Source: CAYQTL01 sp964420405
GTDB lineage: Bacteria > Acidobacteriota > Thermoanaerobaculia > Thermoanaerobaculales > Sulfomarinibacteraceae
DNA: 51,760 nt
Direction of reading: 5' to 3'
Assembly (NCBI GenBank): GCA_964420405.1
Contig: CAYQTL010000027.1
Span: 1-51,760, forward strand
Below, in pieces: positions 25,492 to 32,554 of the stretch. The notes below the pieces were generated by a model. The model searched no databases, was not told the DNA's origin, and saw only the letters and a list, made by a program, of their open reading frames with translations. A program made the position numbers and the translations under genes. Position 1 is the stretch's first letter; each line of letters opens with the position of its first letter.

Positions 25492-27477
25492 GTGGCCAGC
25501 TTCGAACGGCAACGGAAGGCGATGGTCCGCAACCAGATCGAGGCCCGGGGAGTCCGCGATCCCCAGGTGCTCGAGGCGATGGCGGAGGTTCCCCGCGAGG
25601 CCTTCGTCCCGGAGGGGATGCGCGAGCTCGCCTACGACGACGGGCCGCTCCCGATCGGCAGCGAGCAGACCATCTCGCAGCCGTACATCGTCGCCGCGAT
25701 GGTGGCGGCGCTGCGGCTGGAGCCCACCGACCGCGTGCTCGAGATCGGCGCCGGCTCCGGCTACGCCGCCGCGGTGCTGAGCCGGATCGCGGCCGCCGTC
25801 TACGCCGTCGAGCGGATCGGCGACCTCGCCGAGGGCGCTCGGGAGAGGCTCGAGCGGCTCGGCTACGACAACGTTCACGTCCGCCACGGCGACGGCTCCG
25901 TCGGCTGGCCGGAGGCGGCCCCGTTCGACGCCATCGTCGTCGCCGCGGCTGGACCGCGGGTCCCGGAGAGCCTGCGCCGGCAGCTCGCGATCGGCGGCCG
26001 CATGGTCATCCCCGTCGGACCGACGCGGGCCGAGCAGCACCTGTTCCGTCTGATCCGGGTCGACGAGGAGCGGTTCGAGGAGGAGGAGCTCGACCCGGTG
26101 CGTTTCGTGCCGCTGCTCGGCGAGGAGGCATGGCCGGCGGAGCCCCACGGCCCGACGAGCCCCTCTTCCTGCCGCCGCGACCGGGCGACCCATGAGCTCG
26201 TCCGCGACGCCGCCGAGCCCTTCGAGGGCGTCGAGCCCGACCTCGACCCGCTCCTCGACAGGATCGGCGACGCCAGGGTGGTGCTCCTCGGCGAGGCGAC
26301 CCACGGCACGTCGGAGTTCTACCGGCTGCGGACGCACATCACACGCGCTCTGGTCGAGCGCAAGGGCTTCCACGCGGTCGCTGTGGAGGCCGACTGGCCC
26401 GACGCCGCCAGGATCGACCGCTGGGTGCGCCACGAGGACGTCGCGCCGTCCGACTGGCGGGCGTTCGCCCGCTTCCCCACCTGGATGTGGCGCAACCGGG
26501 AGTTCCGCGAGCTCGTCGACTGGATGCGCAGACTCAACGGCGCGGTGTCCGATCCGGAGGACCGCGTCGGCTTCTACGGCCTCGACCTGTACAGCCTCTT
26601 CACCTCCGTGGCGGCGGTGCTCGAGTACCTCGACGAGGTCGACCCGGAGGCGGCCGACGTGGCGCGGCAGCGCTACGGCTGCCTGGAGCCGTTCGCCGAC
26701 GATCCCGTCGCCTACGGCCACGCCGCCGTCACCCAGGGCTACCGGGCGTGCGAGCAGGAGGTGGTCGCCAACCTGACCGACCTCCTCCGGAGCCGACTCG
26801 AGCCCCCGCAGGGTGACGGCCGACGGGTGCTCGACGCGGTCCAGAACGCCCGGCTCGTCGCCGCCGCCGAGCGCTACTACCGGGTCATGTACTACGGCTC
26901 GCGCGAGTCGTGGAACCTGCGCGACAGCCACATGTTCGACACCCTCACGTCGATCCGCGCGTTCCTCGGCGCCGACTCGAGGGTGGTGGTGTGGGAGCAC
27001 AACTCCCACGTCGGCGATGCCCGCGCCACCGAGATGGGCGACCGCGGCGAGCACAACGTGGGCCAGCTGTGCCGCCAGGAGTACGGTCGCGACGCCTACC
27101 TCGTGGGTTTCGGCACCGACCGCGGCACCGTCGCGGCCGCCTCGTCGTGGGACGGCCCGATGGAGATCAAGCGGGTACGGCCCTCCCGCCCCTCGAGCTA
27201 CGAGCGGCTGTGCGCCTCGTGCGGCGTCGAACGCTTCCTGCTGCCGATCGGGCCCGACGCCGACGGCCTGCTGCGCCGGCGGCTGGCGGAGCCGCAGCTC
27301 GAGCGCGCCATCGGCGTCATCTACCGGCCCGAGACCGAGCGCGCCAGTCACTACTTCCGCGCCGAGCTGCCCCATCAGTTCGACGAGTGGATCTGGGTCA
27401 CCGAGAGCCAGGCCGTGACCCCTCTGGAGACCGCCGACCTCGCGGGTGTTCCGGACACCTACCCGTTCGGGATGTGA
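25492..27477 (+). CDS. Protein-L-isoaspartate O-methyltransferase fused to erythromycin-esterase-family domain
   Basis: A 661-residue two-domain protein. Residues 1-215 are a PCMT: VRNQIEARGV, SQPYIVAAM and the SAM motif VLEIGAGSGY. PCMT methylates isoaspartyl residues so that damaged proteins can be repaired. Residues about 235-655 match the erythromycin-esterase/succinoglycan-synthesis family: VVLLGEATHGTSEFYRLR holds the Glu/His pair and VVWEHNSHVGDA the second histidine. Many such proteins are not true macrolide esterases. A proline/serine-rich linker joins the domains. GTG 25492 is fixed by GGGAGGAGG seven bases upstream and by the conserved PCMT start; the frame extends further upstream but only through repeat-coded sequence. 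Confidence 0.85.
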   Translation: MASFERQRKAMVRNQIEARGVRDPQVLEAMAEVPREAFVPEGMRELAYDDGPLPIGSEQTISQPYIVAAMVAALRLEPTDRVLEIGAGSGYAAAVLSRIAAAVYAVERIGDLAEGARERLERLGYDNVHVRHGDGSVGWPEAAPFDAIVVAAAGPRVPESLRRQLAIGGRMVIPVGPTRAEQHLFRLIRVDEERFEEEELDPVRFVPLLGEEAWPAEPHGPTSPSSCRRDRATHELVRDAAEPFEGVEPDLDPLLDRIGDARVVLLGEATHGTSEFYRLRTHITRALVERKGFHAVAVEADWPDAARIDRWVRHEDVAPSDWRAFARFPTWMWRNREFRELVDWMRRLNGAVSDPEDRVGFYGLDLYSLFTSVAAVLEYLDEVDPEAADVARQRYGCLEPFADDPVAYGHAAVTQGYRACEQEVVANLTDLLRSRLEPPQGDGRRVLDAVQNARLVAAAERYYRVMYYGSRESWNLRDSHMFDTLTSIRAFLGADSRVVVWEHNSHVGDARATEMGDRGEHNVGQLCRQEYGRDAYLVGFGTDRGTVAAASSWDGPMEIKRVRPSRPSSYERLCASCGVERFLLPIGPDADGLLRRRLAEPQLERAIGVIYRPETERASHYFRAELPHQFDEWIWVTESQAVTPLETADLAGVPDTYPFGM

Positions 27478-27478
27478 C

Positions 27479-27583
27479 GTGGCCCCATCGGCGATCCTCG
27501 ACGCGATCGCGCTGGAGGTCGACGGGGTCCTCGGCGTCGTGCCGCGCGCCCACCTCGACCGCCCGGCGGAACCGGGCGGCTGA
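27479..27583 (+). CDS. Possible 34-residue orphan or truncated gene
   Basis: A GTG two bases after the preceding stop opens a short frame ending in TGA. It reads as a plausible amphipathic helix (APSAILDAIALEVDGVLGVV) and then a proline/arginine tail. It may be the remnant of a longer downstream gene or chance. No ribosome site of its own is evident; coupling to the upstream stop would be needed. Confidence 0.25.
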   Translation: MAPSAILDAIALEVDGVLGVVPRAHLDRPAEPGG

Positions 27584-27627
27584 CGCGACCGTCGCACCAC
27601 CCGGTCAACCACGAAAGGAGACCCCCC

Positions 27628-27900
27628 ATGGCGATGGAGACGACGACGGTGATGATGGTGCTCAGCGACGCGGAGCGCGTCGCGCTCGACCGGATGACGT
27701 CCCGCCCCGAGGAGCCGGGTGCCACCGAGGGCCCGCTGCGGATCGAGGAGGTCCGCGAGCTCCATACCAGCGACCGGGGCGTCGTGGTCCAGGTGGAGGT
27801 CGTCAACCCCACGGGAGCGGGCGACACCGCCGAGGTGCTCGAGCAGCGGCTCCGCCAGCGGATGGCCGAGATCGCCGAGACCGGCGCGATCCGGGACTGA
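27628..27900 (+). CDS. Small hypothetical protein, 90 residues
   Basis: A small acidic protein that I do not recognise. A strong ribosome site (AAAGGAG, nine bases before the ATG) supports it. The N-terminal half (TTVMMVLSDAERVALDRM) and the central strand pair (RGVVVQVEVVNPTGAGDTA) suggest a compact alpha/beta fold, and it ends in a charged helix (EVLEQRLRQRMAEIAE). It has no signal peptide, membrane segment or cysteine. It follows the PCMT/esterase gene by 150 bases, probably on the same transcript. Composition and third-base GC fit its neighbours, which argues that it is real. Confidence 0.65.
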   Translation: MAMETTTVMMVLSDAERVALDRMTSRPEEPGATEGPLRIEEVRELHTSDRGVVVQVEVVNPTGAGDTAEVLEQRLRQRMAEIAETGAIRD

Positions 27901-28653
27901 TCGCGGAGCGTTCCGGGTCGCCTGCGGCGATCGACGGGACCTCCGATCCCGATCCCGATCCCGATCCCGACGGGAAAGTACCGCCACAGCGTCAGCGGCA
28001 GAAGGCAGCGACAGTGTTCAGCGTGTCGCGGATCCGATCCCCATCGCCGAGAGCCGCCCCACGGCGCCGTCGGTCGGCCGGGTCGGACGCTGGGCGGAGC
28101 TCGGGGGGAGCCCCCCCGACTCCCGCCGCCCGATCCCTGTCGCCCGAGTCCCGGCCCCCGCGGTCCGGGTCCCGATCCCCGCCAACCGCCGACCGGCAGC
28201 GACCGCGACCGCGACCGCGACAGAGATCGGGACAGCCGTCCCGGTCGATGTCGCCGTTCGGGAATGGACACGGACGCGGACGCGGGAGGTACGACGCCGG
28301 TCGCCAGGGGTCCGCACGCTGACGCTGTCGCAGACGCTGCCATCGGGAACGGGATCGGGATCGGAGCCTGGTTCGGGATCGNNNNNNNNNNNNNNNNNNN
28401 NNNNNNNNNNNNNNNNNNNNNNNNNNNNNNNNNNNNNNNNNNNNNNNNNNNNNNNNNNNNNNNNNNNNNNNNNNNNNNNNNTCGGGATCGGAGCCTGGTT
28501 CGGGATCGACTCGCCCCCGACGAGCCCGCCGACGTGCCGCGGGGAGTGGACCGGAGCGGAATTGGGGGCGCGCCGGGTGGTGGGCGACGACAGCTCGGTC
28601 GACACTCGTGAGCAGCCGCGGGTCATCCCCGCAACTGACGGAGGTCGAACGAC
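27901..28653. repeat. 753-base gene-free spacer: composite repeat region with scaffold gap
   Basis: GATCCC array at 27943-27971; CAGCGTCAGCGGCAG and GGCAGCGACAG boxes just after; GACCGC units at 28199-28220; the 17-mer shared with 2311-2327 at 28269-28285; a CGCTGTCGC...CGCTGCCATC box at 28323-28344; then GGGATC units up to the N gap and again after it. No frame looks protein-coding. It is the longest copy of the composite intergenic element in the window. Confidence 0.65.
28382..28481. other. Assembly gap (100 N)
   Basis: Exactly 100 undetermined bases, the usual placeholder for a gap of unknown size. The 27 bases on its left (28355-28381) are identical to the 27 on its right (28482-28508), so the two contigs probably overlap here and the true gap may be zero or a longer repeat. 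Confidence 0.95.
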
Positions 28654-29004
28654 ATGCCTGATACCACCGTGAAGAAGGTCGACTCCGCGGGCTCGCCCCG
28701 CGGCGACATGGGCCAGGTCTACCTGGCCTCCGGCGTCCGCGTCGGGATGCGGCTGTGGGACGCAGTCGAGCCCGGCGAGCACAAGCCGACCCGGATGCGC
28801 GAGTACGAGACCGTCGGCTACGTCGTCGCAGGCCGCGCCGAGCTCGAGGTCGAGGGCCAGCAGGTTCTGCTCGAGCCCGGCGACAGCTGGGTCGTGCCGG
28901 CGAGCACGTCCCACACCTACCGCATCCTCGAGCGGTTCACGGCGGTCGAGGCGACCGCACCGCCGGCCTCGGCCAAGGGGCGCGACGCCCCGCCGGCGTC
29001 CTGA
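28654..29004 (+). CDS. Small cupin-domain protein
   Basis: A 116-residue single-domain cupin. The two cupin motifs appear as GEHKPTRMREYETVGYVVAGRAEL and PGDSWVVPASTSHTYRIL; histidines and a glutamate of these motifs would bind a metal ion. Such small cupins act as dioxygenase-, isomerase- or sensor-type domains, and the reaction cannot be read from sequence. GGAGGTCG lies just before the ATG. It is the first gene of the beta-oxidation operon: the next gene starts 13 bases downstream. It may respond to or act on an acyl-pathway metabolite; that is inference from position. Confidence 0.8.
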   Translation: MPDTTVKKVDSAGSPRGDMGQVYLASGVRVGMRLWDAVEPGEHKPTRMREYETVGYVVAGRAELEVEGQQVLLEPGDSWVVPASTSHTYRILERFTAVEATAPPASAKGRDAPPAS

Positions 29005-29017
29005 TCGGGACCGGCGG

Positions 29018-31222
29018 ATGGTCCCGTCGCGAGGTGACGCCACGCCGCCGCCCGGCCGACAGCCCGAGCATCCGGGTGGCGTCCCGGAGTGCGTCGACGC
29101 CATCCTGCAGCGGATCGGGCCACGAATCCGCCTCGGGGTACCGCTGGGCCTCGGCAAGCCGGTGCAGCTGGTCAACGAGCTGTACAGCCGGGCGGCCGCC
29201 GACCGGCGGATCGACCTCGAGATCTACACCGCCCTGTCCCTGGCGCCCCCGTCGTGGAGCTCGGAGCTCGAGCGGCGGCTGGTGGAGCCCCTCGGGGAGC
29301 GGCTCTTCGGTGGACGGCCGGTGCTCGACTACGTCGGCGACCGCAACCGCGGCGAGCTGCCCGACAACGTCCGGGTGATCGAGTTCTACCTCGTCCCCGG
29401 CACGCTCCTGGGCAACGGTCCCGCCCAGCGGGACCACATCTCGAGCAACTACACCCACGTGGTGCGCGACGTCGCTGAGCGCGGCCTGAACGTGCTCGCC
29501 CAGCTGGTCGGCGCCCGCGACGGAGCGGAGGGTCCCCGTTACAGCCTGTCCTGCAACCCCGACCTGTCGCTGGAGACGATGGAGGCGCTCGCGCGCCGCC
29601 GGCGGGAGGGCGAGCCCGTGGCGGTGGTCGGACAGGTGAACCGGCAGCTGCCGTACCTCTTCGGAGACGCCGAGGTGGCGCCGGCGGCGTTCGACTGGGT
29701 CGTCGACGATCCCGGGCTCGAGTTTCCGCCCTACGGCCCGCCGAACGAGCCGGTGGGCGACGCCGACGCCATGATCGGGTTGTACGCCAGCGCGCTGGTG
29801 CCCGACGGCGGGACCCTCCAGGTCGGCATCGGGAGCATGGGCGACGCCGTCAGCCGGATGCTGATCATCCGCCACGAGCACAACGCGACCTACACAGGGC
29901 TGCTCGAGGAGAGCGGCGCCGACGAGACGACGCGGCAGGCGGTCGACGACCTCGGCGGCGTCGAGCCCTTCGAGCGCGGGCTGTTCGGCTGCTCCGAGAT
30001 GCTCGTCGAGGGACTGCTGGAGCTGTACCGCGCGGGGATCCTGAAGCGCCGCGCCCATCCCCACCTCGGCGTCCAGGAGCTGGCCGACGCCGGCGAGCTC
30101 GACGACCGGGGACCTCCGGAGGTGTTTGACGCGCTCGTCGACGGCGGCCACCTGCCGCAGCGCCTCGACGACGCCCAGGTGGCGGCGCTGCGGCAGGCCG
30201 GGATCCTCGCTGCCGACGTCGAGCTGGTCGAAGGCATGCTGACCCGCCCGGAACGGAGACCGGTCGAGGCGGATCTCGCGGACGGTCGCTGCACCGACGC
30301 GATCCGCTCCGGGTTCCTGGCCGACCGGCTCGGCGACGGCCACGTCGCCCACTCGGCGTTCTTCCTGGGCCCGGGCGCCTTCTACGACCGACTTCGGGAG
30401 CTCGGCGACGACGAGCGCCGGCTGTTCCGCATGACGCGGGTCGGATGGGTCAACCGCCTCGGCGAGGACCGGGCGCTGCAGATCGCCCAGCGGCGCCGCG
30501 CCAGGTTCCTCAACGAGACCATGATGGTGACCGGCCTGGGCGCGGCGGTGTCCGACGGCCTCGAGGACGGCCGGGTCGTCAGCGGCGTCGGCGGCCAGTA
30601 CAACTTCGTCGCCATGGCCCACGAGCTGCCCGGAGCCCGCTCGGCGGTGATGCTGTCGAGCACCCGCCGGGCCGGCGACGGCACCCTGGAGTCCAACATC
30701 CGCTGGAGCTATGGCCACGCCACGATCCCGCGGCACCTCAAGGACCTGGTGGTGACCGAGTACGGCGTCGCCGACCTCCGGGGCCGCACCGACGGAGAGG
30801 TCTGCGCGGCGCTCGTCGGCGTGATGGACGCCCGCTTCCAGGAGACCTTCGTCGAGCAAGCGAAGCGGGCCGGCAAGCTCGCGACGGGCTACCGGATACC
30901 GGACCGCCACCGGACCAACCTGCCGGACCGGATCCGTGACGCCGTGGCCGGCGTGTGCAGCGCCGAGGTCTGCCCACGGTTCCCGTTCGGCAGCGACCTC
31001 ACCCTCGAGGAGGTGCAGCTCGCCGGCGCCCTCAAGGCGGTCGGCGCGGCAGTGAACGGCCGTCGGATTCCACGGCCCGGTGAGCTGCGGGCCGCCCTGT
31101 CGCCGCCGGAGTCGGCTCGACCGTACCTCGAGCGCATGGGCCTCGAGCGACCGAAGGGAGTCCGGGAGCGCTCGCTGCGGGCCGCCGTCGCGTGGGGCCT
31201 CGCCCTCACCGGCACGATCTGA
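29018..31222 (+). CDS. Acetyl-CoA hydrolase/transferase family protein
   Basis: A 734-residue CoA hydrolase or transferase of the long subfamily that carries an acetyl-CoA hydrolase/transferase C-terminal domain. The N-terminal region shows GVPLGLGKPVQLVNELYSRA. The C-terminal domain (about 520-690) has VSGVGGQYNFVAMAH, a segment corresponding to the active-site region of family members, then TEYGVADLRGRTD. These enzymes move CoA between acyl groups or release free acetate. In this operon it could recycle CoA from acetyl-CoA made by beta-oxidation. The insert at about 330-400 is larger than in the 4-hydroxybutyrate CoA-transferases. Cytoplasmic; substrate unproven. Confidence 0.82.
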   Translation: MVPSRGDATPPPGRQPEHPGGVPECVDAILQRIGPRIRLGVPLGLGKPVQLVNELYSRAAADRRIDLEIYTALSLAPPSWSSELERRLVEPLGERLFGGRPVLDYVGDRNRGELPDNVRVIEFYLVPGTLLGNGPAQRDHISSNYTHVVRDVAERGLNVLAQLVGARDGAEGPRYSLSCNPDLSLETMEALARRRREGEPVAVVGQVNRQLPYLFGDAEVAPAAFDWVVDDPGLEFPPYGPPNEPVGDADAMIGLYASALVPDGGTLQVGIGSMGDAVSRMLIIRHEHNATYTGLLEESGADETTRQAVDDLGGVEPFERGLFGCSEMLVEGLLELYRAGILKRRAHPHLGVQELADAGELDDRGPPEVFDALVDGGHLPQRLDDAQVAALRQAGILAADVELVEGMLTRPERRPVEADLADGRCTDAIRSGFLADRLGDGHVAHSAFFLGPGAFYDRLRELGDDERRLFRMTRVGWVNRLGEDRALQIAQRRRARFLNETMMVTGLGAAVSDGLEDGRVVSGVGGQYNFVAMAHELPGARSAVMLSSTRRAGDGTLESNIRWSYGHATIPRHLKDLVVTEYGVADLRGRTDGEVCAALVGVMDARFQETFVEQAKRAGKLATGYRIPDRHRTNLPDRIRDAVAGVCSAEVCPRFPFGSDLTLEEVQLAGALKAVGAAVNGRRIPRPGELRAALSPPESARPYLERMGLERPKGVRERSLRAAVAWGLALTGTI

Positions 31223-31243
31223 AGTGAAAGGAAGAGAGCGAGA

Positions 31244-32554
31244 ATGTTCGTCGACACCGACTCCACCTCCGGCAACCACCGCTCGGTCGCGATCGTGGGC
31301 GGCGTCCGCACGCCGTTCGCCAAGCGCGGCGCCGAGCTGGCCCCCCTCTCCGCCCTCCAGCTCGGCACCCTGGCCTGTACCGAGTTGATGGAGCGGCTCG
31401 ACCTCGACCCCGAGCAGGTCCAGCGGATCGTGTTTGGCCAGGTGATCCCGTCCCTGGAGACCCACAACATCGCCCGCGAGATCGTCCTCGCGGCGGGCCT
31501 GCCCCGCGAGATCCCGGCGTCGACCGTCTCCCAGGCCTGCATCACCGGCTACCGGGCGACCGTCGACCTGCTGTGGGCGATCGACTCGGGCTGGCTGGAG
31601 TGCGGCATCGCCGGCGGCGCCGAGAGTGCCAGCCGGATCCCGATGGCCGCCTCCGACGCCCTGCGGGACGCCCTGCTCGAGGCCGACGACGCCGACTCGG
31701 CCCTCGACGCCCTGCGCTCGTTCCGCGACGTCCGGCCCGGCGACCTGGTGCCGCGGCCGCCCGACCTGGAGGAGCCGTCCACCGGCGAGAGCATGGGCGA
31801 GGCCGGCGAGCGGATGGCGAAGGAGAACCGGATCTCCCGCGAGGCCCAGGACGAGCTCGCCCACCGCTCCCACGTCCGCGCCGCCGCGGCGTGGGACGAC
31901 GGCCGGTTCGGCCACGTCATGGCGGTCCACGTCCCGCCGGAGTACCGCACCACCGTCGAGCGGGACGGCCTCGTGCGGCCGGACTCGGACCCGGCGGCCT
32001 ACGCCGACCTCGAGCCGGTGTTCGACCGCGACCACGGCACCGTCACGGCCGGCAACAGCTCCCCGCTGACGGACGGCGCCGCCGCGCTCGCGCTGATGCG
32101 GACCGACGCCGCGAAGGCCGCCGGGATCGAGCCGCTCGGCCACATCCGGTCGGTGGCGTTCACCGCCCTCGACCCCGCCGACCAGCTCCTGCTCGGCCCC
32201 GCCTACGCCCTCCCGCTGGCGCTCGACCGCGCCTCCGTCACCCTCGGCGACCTCGACCTGGTGGACGTCCACGAGGCGTTCGCGTCGACCGTGCTGTCGG
32301 TGCTCCAGGCGCTCGAGTCGCCGACGTTCGCCCGCGACGAGCTCGGCCGGCCGGGCCCGGTCGGCCGCATCGACCCCGATCGTCTCAACACCACCGGCGG
32401 CTCCATCGCCGTCGGCCATCCGTTCGCCGCCACCGGCGCCCGCCAGATCATGCAGACCCTCGCCGAGCTGCGCCGCACGGGCGGCCGGCTCGCCGCCTGC
32501 ACCGCCTGCGCCGCCGGCGGGATGGCCGCCGCCGTGATCCTGGAGGCCCCATGA
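31244..32554 (+). CDS. fadI: 3-ketoacyl-CoA thiolase (acetyl-CoA C-acyltransferase)
   Basis: A 436-residue thiolase that releases acetyl-CoA from 3-ketoacyl-CoA in the last step of beta-oxidation. The nucleophilic Cys99 lies in TVSQACITGYRA, the catalytic histidine in NTTGGSIAVGHPFAATGAR and the second cysteine in CTACAAGGMAAA. The sequence fits the FadI (anaerobic/long trifunctional) subtype better than FadA, which agrees with its fadJ neighbour. GAAAGGAAGAGAG precedes the ATG. The stop overlaps the fadJ start (ATGA), giving coupled synthesis of the two subunits of a trifunctional-type complex. Confidence 0.88.
   Translation: MFVDTDSTSGNHRSVAIVGGVRTPFAKRGAELAPLSALQLGTLACTELMERLDLDPEQVQRIVFGQVIPSLETHNIAREIVLAAGLPREIPASTVSQACITGYRATVDLLWAIDSGWLECGIAGGAESASRIPMAASDALRDALLEADDADSALDALRSFRDVRPGDLVPRPPDLEEPSTGESMGEAGERMAKENRISREAQDELAHRSHVRAAAAWDDGRFGHVMAVHVPPEYRTTVERDGLVRPDSDPAAYADLEPVFDRDHGTVTAGNSSPLTDGAAALALMRTDAAKAAGIEPLGHIRSVAFTALDPADQLLLGPAYALPLALDRASVTLGDLDLVDVHEAFASTVLSVLQALESPTFARDELGRPGPVGRIDPDRLNTTGGSIAVGHPFAATGARQIMQTLAELRRTGGRLAACTACAAGGMAAAVILEAP

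Noticed and set aside
27943..28510. Tandem arrays as a CRISPR locus
   Set aside because: The period is six bases with no spacers of 30-40 bases and no cas genes nearby.
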